Positions 8,947 to 16,365 of a stretch of 64,000 nt of DNA are shown here, piece after piece. Position 1 is the stretch's first letter; every line of letters starts with the position of its first letter. A program made the translations under genes and the position numbers. Below the pieces are notes generated by a model. That model was not told where the DNA came from. It searched no databases and saw only the letters and a list, made by a program, of their open reading frames with translations. The DNA lies in assembly GCF_004187715.1 (NCBI RefSeq), contig NZ_QZWF01000005.1:1-64000 (forward strand), given 5' to 3'. This DNA is from Streptomyces sp. F001 (lineage in GTDB: Bacteria > Actinomycetota > Actinomycetes > Streptomycetales > Streptomycetaceae).

Positions 8947-9421
8947 GCGTCTCCCCCGCCGCGCCCGTGCGCCACAGGTCGTTGCACGCCTCCGCCATGG
9001 TCTCGAGGCCCTCGACGACCTGGCCCCACACGATGCCCGGCACCCACCCCACGTCCCCGTTGAGGAGGAGGTTGTTGCGCTCGTAGAACAGGGCGAGGTC
9101 CACCAGCGTGGTTCCCGCGCGCACCTCGCGGTCGTAGCCGTACGCGCGGGTCCCCAACTCCGAACCGGCGAAGGAGAAGTAGCACAGGTCGCCCGGGATC
9201 GGGGTCACCGTCGGGTTCTCCAGCGGCGGTTCGGCGGCGGCGAAGGGCGGGAAGAGCGCGTAGATCTCGTTGCGGGCGTACTTCGCGTGGTAGACGTCAC
9301 CGGCGAGCGGCAGGGCGTCCCAGACGGCGGCGCAAGTGACCGGGGCGCGGTCGTCGAGGAGCTTCGCGGTGCAGCGGACGTCGCGCTCGGCGAGGGAGAG
9401 TTCCACATAACGGTCGGCCAT
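8927..9421 (-). CDS. DUF3830 family protein (cyclophilin-like)
   Basis: 164 aa from the ATG at 9421. The sequence (AVWDALPLAGDVYHAKY early, then LCYFSFAG) fits DUF3830, a small cyclophilin-like family often found near transporters and amide or acid catabolic genes. No catalytic residue can be assigned. It is convergent and overlapping with the amidase and divergent from the solute-binding-protein gene, sharing a 181-base promoter region. Confidence 0.75.
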   Translation of the reverse strand: MADRYVELSLAERDVRCTAKLLDDRAPVTCAAVWDALPLAGDVYHAKYARNEIYALFPPFAAAEPPLENPTVTPIPGDLCYFSFAGSELGTRAYGYDREVRAGTTLVDLALFYERNNLLLNGDVGWVPGIVWGQVVEGLETMAEACNDLWRTGAAGETLSFRRA

Positions 9422-9602
9422 GCCCTGTTCCCTCCCCGGCCGCACGGGTCTCGTACCCACCCACCCTCGGAAACGGGCCGGTCACGCTCCGGTCACCGTT
9501 GCATCACATCGCACGGCGGTCCTGCATACCCACCGCGGATCGGGCAGGCGCCTCCACTGGCCGCGGCCGCATGTCAGGCACGACTCTGGAGGTTGCACGT
9601 CC

Positions 9603-10505
9603 ATGACCGAGTTCCCGAACCTGTCCCGCAGGGGCTTCCTCACCAGAACCGCGGCCGTCGGCGGCCTGTTGACCGTCCCCGGACTCCTCGCCGCGTGCAG
9701 CAAGACCGACACCGGCAGCTCCGGCGAGGGCTCGACCCTGGACAAGCTCAAGGAGCAGGGCTACGTACGGGTGGCCTACGCCAACGAGGCCCCCTACGGC
9801 TACGAGGAGGGCGGGAAGCTCAAGGGCGAGGCGCCCACTCTGCACCGGGAGATCTTCAAGGCCCTCGGCGTGGACGAACTGCGGCCGACCTTCTCCGAGT
9901 GGGACGGTCTGATCCCCGGGCTGCAGGCCGGCAAGTACGACGTGATCAGCGCCGGCATGGCGATCATCCCGGAGCGCTGTGAGCGGGCGCTGTTCTCGGA
10001 GCCGGAGTTCATCTCGCCCACCGCGCTGATGGTGAAGAAGGGCAACCCCCAGAACCTGACCGACCTGGCGTCGGTGAAGAAGGCCGGGGCGACCCTCGGT
10101 GTGATGTCGGGTGCGGTCGAGAAGAACTACGCCACCGGCGCCGGTATCGCCGACGGCGACATCAAGACGCTGCAGAAGCCGCAGGACGGCGCGGACGCGG
10201 TCAAGGGCGGACGGATCGACGCGTTCCTGCTCACCGGGATCTCCCTGAACTGGCTCGCCAAGAACAACTCGGGCCTGGAGGTCACCGACTCGTTCATCCC
10301 GGAGCTCGACGGCGTCAAGCAGTACAGCCCGGGCGGTGCCGTCTTCCGCCAGGGCAGCGAGGACCTGCGGGACGCCTTCAACCGGGAGCTGAAGAAGATC
10401 ACTTCGGATCCGGACCGCTATGTGCAGCTGATCGGCGAGTACGGCTTCGGCAAGGACACCATTCCGCCGGCGGGCCTGAAGACCGCCGACCTGTGCAAGG
10501 GCTGA
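9603..10505 (+). CDS. ehuB: Tat-lipoprotein solute-binding protein, EhuB-like
   Basis: 300 aa, ATG at 9603 with GGAGG upstream. The N-terminus has a twin-arginine motif (SRRGFLTR, Arg9-Arg10) and a lipobox LLAAC with Cys32, so it is exported folded and lipid-anchored. The rest is a type II periplasmic-binding fold for polar amino acids, and its pattern (APYGYEEGG, VISAGMAIIPERCERALFSEPEF) resembles actinobacterial proteins labelled EhuB, the ectoine/hydroxyectoine receptor. The next three genes supply two permeases and an ATPase. Ligand assignment is inference; glutamine- or ectoine-like solutes are both possible. Confidence 0.72.
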   Translation: MTEFPNLSRRGFLTRTAAVGGLLTVPGLLAACSKTDTGSSGEGSTLDKLKEQGYVRVAYANEAPYGYEEGGKLKGEAPTLHREIFKALGVDELRPTFSEWDGLIPGLQAGKYDVISAGMAIIPERCERALFSEPEFISPTALMVKKGNPQNLTDLASVKKAGATLGVMSGAVEKNYATGAGIADGDIKTLQKPQDGADAVKGGRIDAFLLTGISLNWLAKNNSGLEVTDSFIPELDGVKQYSPGGAVFRQGSEDLRDAFNRELKKITSDPDRYVQLIGEYGFGKDTIPPAGLKTADLCKG

Positions 10506-10521
10506 CGGGACCCGGCTGCCC

Positions 10522-11268
10522 ATGGGTGACTTCTTCACATACTTCTTCGACCATCTGCCGGACGTCTGGTCCGGGCTGGGCACGACACTGGCGGCGACGG
10601 TCCTCGGCTCGGCCGTGGCGCTCGCCCTGGCGTTCGTGTTCGGCTTCATGGCGCGCAGCGGGTCCGTGCTCGTGCGGGGGGTGTCACGGGTCGTCGTGGA
10701 GTTCTTCCGCGGCACCTCGCTGTACGTCCAGCTGTTCTGGCTGTACTACGCGTTTCCGCTCCTGTTCGGATACGAACTGACCCCGCTGTTCTGCGGCGTC
10801 GTGGCGTTCGGCATGAACTACGGGGCGTACGGCTCCGAGGTCGTGCGCGGTGCGCTGAACGCCGTACCGAAGGCGCAGTGGGAGGCGGCCGTCGCGCTGA
10901 ACATGACACCGGCGCAGCGGATGCGCCGGGTGATCCTGCCGCAGGCGTGGGTGCAGATGATCCCGTCGTTCACCAACCTGCTGATCCAGCTGCTGAAGTG
11001 CACACCGCTGCTCTGGCTGATCTCGGCCGCCGACCTGACGACCGTGGTCCAGCAGATGCGGGACCGCACGGGCGAGACGACCTGGGCGTATCTGACGCTG
11101 CTGGTGATGTACTTCGTCCTCGCCTACGTGCTGACGCTGCTGATGAACGCCCTCGAGCGGCACGCCAAGGCCCGGCTGGGGCAGCACACCGGCGTGCGCG
11201 GGCTGCTGCGCAGCCGTAGTGCGCAGCCCGCCGAGGCGGCCGGGACGAGCGCGGGAGGCTCCCTGTGA
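10522..11268 (+). CDS. ehuC: Polar amino acid/ectoine ABC permease, EhuC-like
   Basis: 248 aa, about five membrane helices, HisM/GlnP type. The ABC-contacting EAA loop is visible as GALNAVPKAQWEAAVALNM. It follows the binding protein by 16 bases and ends in a GTGA overlap with the second permease, so the two should be co-translated and form a heterodimeric channel. Confidence 0.8.
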   Translation: MGDFFTYFFDHLPDVWSGLGTTLAATVLGSAVALALAFVFGFMARSGSVLVRGVSRVVVEFFRGTSLYVQLFWLYYAFPLLFGYELTPLFCGVVAFGMNYGAYGSEVVRGALNAVPKAQWEAAVALNMTPAQRMRRVILPQAWVQMIPSFTNLLIQLLKCTPLLWLISAADLTTVVQQMRDRTGETTWAYLTLLVMYFVLAYVLTLLMNALERHAKARLGQHTGVRGLLRSRSAQPAEAAGTSAGGSL

Positions 11269-11909
11269 ACTACAACTGGGACTGGGCCTCCGTCGGCGAC
11301 TCGCTGCCGCTGCTGTGGGAGGGCTTCAAGACCACGCTGCTGGCCACGGTGCTCGGCACCCTGGTGGCCGCCGTGCTCGGGCTGATCGTCGCGATGGCCG
11401 GGCGGGCGCCCAGCCGGCTGGTGACGGTGCCGGTGCGGGCGGTCACCGAGTTCGTCCGGTCCACCCCGCTGCTGGTGCAGCTGGCCGGCGCGTACGCGGT
11501 GTTCAACACGGTCGAGCCGCTGACCATCGGTATCACGGTGCTCGGCATCCACTACGCCTCGTACCTGTCGGAGGTGTACCGGGCGGGCATCGACGCCGTA
11601 CCGAAGGGCCAGTGGGAGGCCTGCCGGGCGCTGTCGATGTCGCCGCGCCGCACCTGGCAGGCCGTGATCCTGCCGCAGGCGGTGCGCAACGTCCTGCCCG
11701 CGCTGGGCAACTACGCGATTTCCATGTTCAAGGAGACCCCCTTCCTGGCCGTCATCACGGTCTCGGAGATGGTCGCCGAGGCCCGGGAGTACGGCGCGAC
11801 CCACTTCGTCTACGCCGAGACCTTCACGCTCGCGGGCCTGATCTTCCTGGCGGCGAGCTACCCGACCTCGCTGCTGATGAGAAAGCTGGAGAAGCGCCTT
11901 GGCCACTGA
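11265..11909 (+). CDS. ehuD: Polar amino acid/ectoine ABC permease, EhuD-like
   Basis: 214 aa, GTG start at 11265 overlapping the preceding stop, with GGGAGG upstream. It is a HisM/GlnP-type permease with an EAA loop (AGIDAVPKGQWEACRAL) close to that of its partner. Its end overlaps the TTG start of the ATPase gene by 11 bases. Confidence 0.8.
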   Translation: MNYNWDWASVGDSLPLLWEGFKTTLLATVLGTLVAAVLGLIVAMAGRAPSRLVTVPVRAVTEFVRSTPLLVQLAGAYAVFNTVEPLTIGITVLGIHYASYLSEVYRAGIDAVPKGQWEACRALSMSPRRTWQAVILPQAVRNVLPALGNYAISMFKETPFLAVITVSEMVAEAREYGATHFVYAETFTLAGLIFLAASYPTSLLMRKLEKRLGH

Positions 11910-12726
11910 TCCCCTGCAGAAGACCGGTCCCGAGCCGTCCGTGGCCGACACCGCCGCACCGGGCCACCTGGTGGTGTTCGACCAGGTGGTCAAGCGGTAC
12001 GGCGACCATGTGGTCCTCGACCACCTGGGCTTCACCGTCGACCGCGGACAGCACGTCACCCTGATCGGCCCCAGCGGCTCCGGCAAGACCACCATCCTGC
12101 GGCTGCTGATGACGCTGGAGCAGGTCAGCGATGGCGTGATCATGGTGGACGGGCAGTCCCTGACCCATATGCCGGGACCGAACGGCTCCCTCAGGCCCGC
12201 CAACGAGAAGCACCAGCGGGAGATCCGCAAGAAGATCGGGATGGTCTTCCAGCAGTTCAACCTGTTCCCGAACATGAACGTGCTGCAGAACATCACCGAG
12301 GCCCCGGTCAACGTGCTCGGCCTCGACCGCGCCGAGGCCGAGGAACGCGCCCGGGACCTGCTGCAGCTGGTGGGCCTGGAGGAGAAGGCCACCGCGCATC
12401 CGACGCAGCTGTCCGGCGGTCAGCAGCAGCGGGTGGCGATCGCCCGCGCGCTGGCCATGCGGCCGGAGATCCTGCTGCTGGACGAGGTGACCTCGGCGCT
12501 GGACCCGGAGCTGGTGCACGGCGTTCTCGATGTGCTCAGGGACATCGCGCACACCACGGACATCACCCTGCTCTGCGTGACCCACGAGATGAACTTCGCC
12601 CGGGACATCTCGGACCGGGTCATGATGTTCGACAAGGGCAAGGTCATCGAGTCCGGCACCCCGGAGAAGATCTTCGGCGATCCGGACCACGAGCGGACCA
12701 GGGAGTTCCTCGGAGCGGTGCTCTGA
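11899..12726 (+). CDS. ehuA: ABC transporter ATP-binding protein, EhuA-like
   Basis: 275 aa. The TTG at 11899 is proposed because GGAGAAG stands upstream and it overlaps the permease end; a GTG at 11941 is an alternative. Walker A is GPSGSGKT (57-64), the signature is LSGGQQQR (171-178), Walker B runs into DEVTSALD with Val where Pro is usual, and the switch His is in VTHEMNF. It powers uptake by the two preceding permeases. A 12-bp palindrome follows the gene. Confidence 0.82.
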   Translation: MATDPLQKTGPEPSVADTAAPGHLVVFDQVVKRYGDHVVLDHLGFTVDRGQHVTLIGPSGSGKTTILRLLMTLEQVSDGVIMVDGQSLTHMPGPNGSLRPANEKHQREIRKKIGMVFQQFNLFPNMNVLQNITEAPVNVLGLDRAEAEERARDLLQLVGLEEKATAHPTQLSGGQQQRVAIARALAMRPEILLLDEVTSALDPELVHGVLDVLRDIAHTTDITLLCVTHEMNFARDISDRVMMFDKGKVIESGTPEKIFGDPDHERTREFLGAVL

Positions 12727-12738
12727 GGAGACTGCCAT

Positions 12739-12750
12739 TGGCATATGCCA
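12739..12750. promoter_or_regulatory. 12-bp perfect palindrome between ehuA and the IclR gene
   Basis: TGGCATATGCCA, a perfect palindrome, lies 12 bases after the ehuA stop and 132 bases before the IclR-family start. It could be an autoregulatory operator for the IclR protein. No second copy was noticed in the cluster. Confidence 0.35.
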
Positions 12751-12882
12751 GCCACCTACGCCCCTGCTGAGAGGGTCGCAATCTGGTCAACTACCGCTCG
12801 CTACCAGCCCCTTGGCGGCTATCGTGGAGGGGATCCGCCGTCCGGACTTACGGCCAGACAGTAAGCGCAGGGGGGATACACC

Positions 12883-13641
12883 GTGGCGCTGACGCACGAG
12901 CCGACCGCGCCGTACCACTCGGCTCAGGACGCCCTGCGCGTCCTGGAGACGGTGGCACGGCACACCTCCGGTGTCACCGACACCGAGATAGCCCGCCACA
13001 CCGGCCTCGGCGCGGAGCGGCTCACCGGCCTCCTGCGGATGCTGCGCCGCGAGGGCTACGTCGAGCAGGTCACCGACGGCGCGTATGTGACAGGCGTCGC
13101 CCTCGCCCGCCTCGGCTCCGCCCAGAACCACGAGGAAGCCCTGCGCGAACAGCTCCAGCGGGCCCTCGACCGACTGCGCGACTCCGTCGGCGCCGCCGTC
13201 TACATCAGCCGGTACGTCGACGGAGAGGTCAGGGTCACCCAGTACGCGGACGGCCCCACCACCCCGGCGGTCAACGAGTGGGTCGACTTCCGCTACTCCG
13301 CCCATGCCACGGCGGTCGGCAAGAGCCTGCTCGGCCAGCTCGACCACAACGGCCGTCGCGAGCACCTCTCCCGGCACAAGATGGCCCGTCTCACCTCGCG
13401 CACCATCACCAGCGACAAGCTGCTGCTGTCCCGGCTGGAGGCCCAGCCGCCCACGGTGCCCGTGCTTGACCTGCAGGAATACGCGGTCGGCACGGTCTGC
13501 GCAGCCGTCCCGATCACGGCCGGCTCCGCTGTGGGCTGCCTGGCCCTGTCCCTGCCCGTCGAGCGCGCCCACCGGCTGCGCGAGGCCGCGGACACCCTGA
13601 ACCGCAACGCGGCGCCGGTCCTGCTGTCGCTGGCGATATAG
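12883..13641 (+). CDS. IclR-family transcriptional regulator
   Basis: 252 aa, GTG at 12883 preceded by a GGGGGGA ribosome site. N-terminal winged helix-turn-helix (about residues 10-75: ALRVLETVARH, then IARHTGLG) and a C-terminal IclR effector domain containing the SAHATAVGKSLL motif. It probably senses a small organic acid. Its position right after the importer operon suggests control of the catabolic cluster, but that is inference. Confidence 0.85.
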   Translation: MALTHEPTAPYHSAQDALRVLETVARHTSGVTDTEIARHTGLGAERLTGLLRMLRREGYVEQVTDGAYVTGVALARLGSAQNHEEALREQLQRALDRLRDSVGAAVYISRYVDGEVRVTQYADGPTTPAVNEWVDFRYSAHATAVGKSLLGQLDHNGRREHLSRHKMARLTSRTITSDKLLLSRLEAQPPTVPVLDLQEYAVGTVCAAVPITAGSAVGCLALSLPVERAHRLREAADTLNRNAAPVLLSLAI

Positions 13642-13665
13642 GCGATACAGGCGCCGGCCACTGGT

Positions 13666-13694
13666 TCGGAGCACCCCTTCGGACCAGGTAGTAT
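13666..13694 (+). promoter_or_regulatory. Probable promoter of tRNA-Lys copy 2
   Basis: TCGGAG, 17 bases, then TAGTAT. The third tRNA-Lys copy has CCGGAG, 17 bases, then TAGAGT, inside a shared block reading GGTYCGGAGCACCCC. Conservation of block and spacing before both genes supports promoter function, although the -35 is not the classic TTGACA. Confidence 0.5.
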
Positions 13695-13735
13695 TTTCTA
13701 TGTCGCCGACCGCGAGAGCGGACGGCGGGAGTCAT

Positions 13736-13809
13736 GCGCCGCTAGCTCAGTTGGTTAGAGCAGCTGACTCTTAATCAGCGGGTCCGGGGTTCGAGTCCCT
13801 GGCGGCGCA
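13736..13809 (+). tRNA. tRNA-Lys(CTT)
   Basis: Complete 74-nt cloverleaf: acceptor GCGCCGC with GCGGCGC, D arm AGCTCAGTTGGTTAGAGC, anticodon CTT in CTGACTCTTAATCAG, T loop GGTTCGAGTCC, discriminator A, no encoded CCA. Identical to the copy at 17680. Confidence 0.97.
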
Positions 13810-13813
13810 CGAT

Positions 13814-13868
13814 GACGATGGCGGGTCCTGTTCGCAGAAAGCGCGAACAGGACCCGCCATCGTCGTTT
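13814..13868 (+). terminator. Strong terminator after tRNA-Lys copy 2
   Basis: A perfect 22-bp stem (13814-13835 with 13843-13864) with a 7-nt loop AGAAAGC, followed by GTTT. A related but imperfect hairpin with the same inner sequence follows copy 3. Confidence 0.85.
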
Positions 13869-13889
13869 CCGCCCGGCCGCGCCGCGCGT

Positions 13890-14336
13890 TCAGACATGGA
13901 GGACCGTGCTGAACGAGGCCATGAAGCCGACGCAGAACACGACGATCACCCCGAGGAACGCCAGGACTCCCAGCGTGCCCGCCGCGTTCCTGACCGGGCT
14001 CGGCCGACGGGCCGTGGCGACGAGCTCCCGGCCCTCCGCGTAGTACACGGTCACGATGTCGCCCTCGACGACCGTCGCCGGGCCGTCCTCCTCCTCGAAC
14101 CTGATCAGGCGGCCGTCGCGGGCCGTGAACTCGTACACGTGGTGCAGCGTCGTACGCACGGAGGTGTCATGACTGCCGCCCTGCGTCGTCGTGAACATCC
14201 GCAGACAGCGCGCCTCGGCCGTCAGGCCGCTGGTCCAGGCGCTCCTGAGCTGCAGCGAGCGGCGCACCACGCGGTACGCCATGAAGAGGGCCACGCCCAT
14301 GATCAGTCCGGGCACGACATAGAACAGCGCGACCAT
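13890..14336 (-). CDS. DUF3592-type membrane protein
   Basis: 148 aa. The ATG at 14336 is preferred to the GTG just before it because GGGGGAG then has workable spacing. One membrane helix lies at each end, flanking a beta-rich domain of about 80 residues with the pattern HHVYEFTARDG and GDIVTVYYAEGRE, typical of DUF3592. Function unknown; an envelope role is likely. Confidence 0.75.
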   Translation of the reverse strand: MVALFYVVPGLIMGVALFMAYRVVRRSLQLRSAWTSGLTAEARCLRMFTTTQGGSHDTSVRTTLHHVYEFTARDGRLIRFEEEDGPATVVEGDIVTVYYAEGRELVATARRPSPVRNAAGTLGVLAFLGVIVVFCVGFMASFSTVLHV

Positions 14337-14356
14337 CACACTCCCCCGAGGTCAGT

Positions 14357-14404
14357 ACGCCGGCCCGGTCCGGCCGGCGTGGGAGGAACCTACCCACGCC
14401 GGCC
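14357..14404 (-). terminator. Three-arm alternative hairpin after the LPMO gene
   Basis: The middle arm (14372-14383, GGCCGGCGTGGG) can pair with the arm at 14393-14404 (12 bp) or, over nine bases, with the arm at 14357-14365. The stems are mutually exclusive. It lies downstream of the LPMO gene and upstream of the DUF3592 gene on the same strand, so it may terminate or attenuate read-through. Confidence 0.45.
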
Positions 14405-14443
14405 GTGCCGTTGGCTCAAGGGAGCCTCAGAGATGCTCGGGGA

Positions 14444-15049
14444 TCAGAAGGTGACGTCCGAGCAGGCGTAGAACGCGTTGGCCGTGTCGGCGATCGTCCA
14501 CACCGCGACGATCACATGCCGACCGCTGAGCCCGGACGGCAGCGTGCCGCTGTGCGAGAGGGTCTGCGGCGGGCGCTGACCGCCGTAGGGAACCGTGAGG
14601 AACGGGGTCAGGTTGAGGTCGGAGCGGGCCAGGTTGTGGTTCTGGTTCCAGCCCGGCTTGGTGATGTAGTACTTGAAGTCGGTCGTGGCGTGCATGGCGG
14701 TGAACTGCCAGCGGAAGGTGTAGCTCTGACCGCCGTTCACCTGGGTGGCGGGCCAGGCGGCGCCGGACGGTGTCCTCGGTGCGCTGAGCTGGGCGAACTG
14801 GCTCAGTCCTGCGTTGCATATCTGCCCGTCGGCCGGGCCGGCGGCCGGGAAGCCCTTCGGGCCCTCGACGCTCTGCGGCTCCCACTGGATGGGGCCGCAG
14901 TTGGTCACCGTGCCGTTCTGGCAGAGCTTCTGCCGGCTGATGGGCAGGTCGGTGTAGCCGTGGCCGCTGGCGCCGCCGGAGGAGAGCACGAGGGCGCCGG
15001 TGGTCGCCAGACCTACCATCGCGGCGGACAACTTGGTCTTTTTGCGCAT
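14444..15049 (-). CDS. lpmP: AA10 lytic polysaccharide monooxygenase (LpmP/Chb-like)
   Basis: 201 aa, ATG at 15049 with AGGAG upstream. A signal peptide ends at ASG, leaving His30 as the new N-terminus; with His120 (AMHATTDF) this forms the copper histidine brace of AA10 enzymes. There is a single catalytic domain and no added carbohydrate-binding module. It should oxidatively cleave chitin or another crystalline polysaccharide outside the cell. A DasR-type site lies 44 bases upstream. Its place near cslA-glxA matches the LPMO LpmP linked to glucan deposition in S. coelicolor; the symbol rests on that synteny and is less sure than the family. Confidence 0.88.
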   Translation of the reverse strand: MRKKTKLSAAMVGLATTGALVLSSGGASGHGYTDLPISRQKLCQNGTVTNCGPIQWEPQSVEGPKGFPAAGPADGQICNAGLSQFAQLSAPRTPSGAAWPATQVNGGQSYTFRWQFTAMHATTDFKYYITKPGWNQNHNLARSDLNLTPFLTVPYGGQRPPQTLSHSGTLPSGLSGRHVIVAVWTIADTANAFYACSDVTF

Positions 15050-15092
15050 ACTGCCGCTCCTGGAGAACGTGGGGGAAGTTCAGCGAGCTTGC

Positions 15093-15104
15093 AGGTCTAG
15101 ACCA
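15093..15104. promoter_or_regulatory. DasR-responsive element (dre) upstream of the LPMO gene
   Basis: AGGTCTAGACCA, core palindrome GGTCTAGACC, matches the known dre consensus TGGTCTAGACCA bound by the GntR regulator DasR on chitin and N-acetylglucosamine genes. It sits 44 bases before the LPMO start, where a bound protein could block transcription. Confidence 0.8.
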
Positions 15105-15132
15105 AGTCTGAGCGTATTGCCGTTAGTTGGAT

Positions 15133-15177
15133 GTGTCCATATCCAAAGACGTGTCCATATCAAATACGTGTCCATAC
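15133..15177. repeat. Three direct repeats GTGTCCATA upstream of dre
   Basis: GTGTCCATAT (15133), GTGTCCATAT (15151) and GTGTCCATAC (15168) are spaced 18 and 17 bases apart. They lie between the SPFH gene stop and the dre site, in the likely promoter of the LPMO gene. Such phased copies suggest an activator or repressor array. Confidence 0.6.
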
Positions 15178-15180
15178 CCA

Positions 15181-16302
15181 TCACGGACCTGTTTCTCCCC
15201 GCCCCGCGCAGAACGCCACCGTCAAGTCCTTGACCAGCACCTTGCGTTCGTAGTCGTCCAGCTCCACCAGCCCGCGCATGGTCAGCCGCGTCACCGTGTC
15301 CTCCACCGAGTCGACCACCGACGTCAGCACGCTCGCCCGGTGCTGCGCGTCCAGCGCGGCGATCCGGCGGCGGTGCATCGCGGCGGCGACCTCAGGGGCG
15401 TACTCGATCCGCACCGGCTGCACCGAGAAGATCTCCAGCCCGACCGGCGCCACGTCCGCCGCCACCAGCCGGGTCAGTGCGTCCGTGGCCGCCTCCACGC
15501 CGGCCCGCGCACCGGCCGGCATCTCCACCGGCACCCGCAGGAGCTCCGCCTCCACGCACTCGCGCAGATACGTCTCGTGGTCCTCCACGCCCAGCACGGC
15601 CCGCGCGGTGTCCCGCACCCGCCACACCACCAGAACCACCACCCGCAGCGCCGCCCCGCTCCGGTCGGCCGCGGGCATCGGCTCGCTGCGCCAGTGCCGC
15701 AGCCGTACGTCGGCCCGGCGGCGCAGCAGCAGCGGATTGACCCACATCAGGCCGGTACGCCGGACGGTCCCCCGGTAGCGGCCGAACAGATCGAGCACCC
15801 AGGCCCGCCCGGTGCGCCCCCGGGACAGTCCCCCGAAGCCGAACAGGCCGAGCGCCCCGGCCCCGGCGTACCCCGCCCACTGCGCCGGCCCGAGCCCGAC
15901 CCCCGCGAACGCCGGCAGCCCCAGCGCCTGCGCCGCGAACGGCGGCAGCGTGCCCGCCCACCAGGAGGTGACCGCGCACCCGGCCAGCCCGACGGCACCG
16001 GCGAGCACCCCGACCGCCCCGGGCAGCGCCCGCGCGGGCCGTTCCACCAGGTCGAGGTCGATCCGTGCCACCGGGCGGGCCTTCGCGGGCGCCGGGCGGC
16101 GCAGCCGCGGCTGCTCGCCGGTGCCCTGGCGTCGGTTCACCACGGTCGGCCTGAGCGGCACGGACACCGGGTCGGGGTCGTCGCGGAACAGCAGATGGAC
16201 GGGGATCTCGGTGGTCGTCTCGTTCTGGATCACCCGGGCGGGCCGGGCCGGGACCCCGTCGGCGCCGCCGGACCCGGGCGGCTGGGGAGTGGTCGCGGTC
16301 AT
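15181..16302 (-). CDS. SPFH/Band 7 domain membrane protein
   Basis: 373 aa, ATG at 16302 with GGAGG upstream. A polar, Pro/Arg-rich N-terminus of about 90 residues precedes two hydrophobic segments (about 90-150), then a stomatin/Band 7 domain with the usual switch region (GLEIFSVQPVRIEYAPEVA) and a short helical tail. Such proteins scaffold membrane microdomains. Gene order next to the LPMO and a cell-wall hydrolase suggests a role in envelope organisation at sites of glucan synthesis, which is inference. Confidence 0.8.
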   Translation of the reverse strand: MTATTPQPPGSGGADGVPARPARVIQNETTTEIPVHLLFRDDPDPVSVPLRPTVVNRRQGTGEQPRLRRPAPAKARPVARIDLDLVERPARALPGAVGVLAGAVGLAGCAVTSWWAGTLPPFAAQALGLPAFAGVGLGPAQWAGYAGAGALGLFGFGGLSRGRTGRAWVLDLFGRYRGTVRRTGLMWVNPLLLRRRADVRLRHWRSEPMPAADRSGAALRVVVLVVWRVRDTARAVLGVEDHETYLRECVEAELLRVPVEMPAGARAGVEAATDALTRLVAADVAPVGLEIFSVQPVRIEYAPEVAAAMHRRRIAALDAQHRASVLTSVVDSVEDTVTRLTMRGLVELDDYERKVLVKDLTVAFCAGRGETGP

Positions 16303-16365
16303 ATGTGCCTCCAGCCTCCGCGCCAGATGCGTCAGAACAGGTGGTGCAGCAGGTGGTACAGGTGG

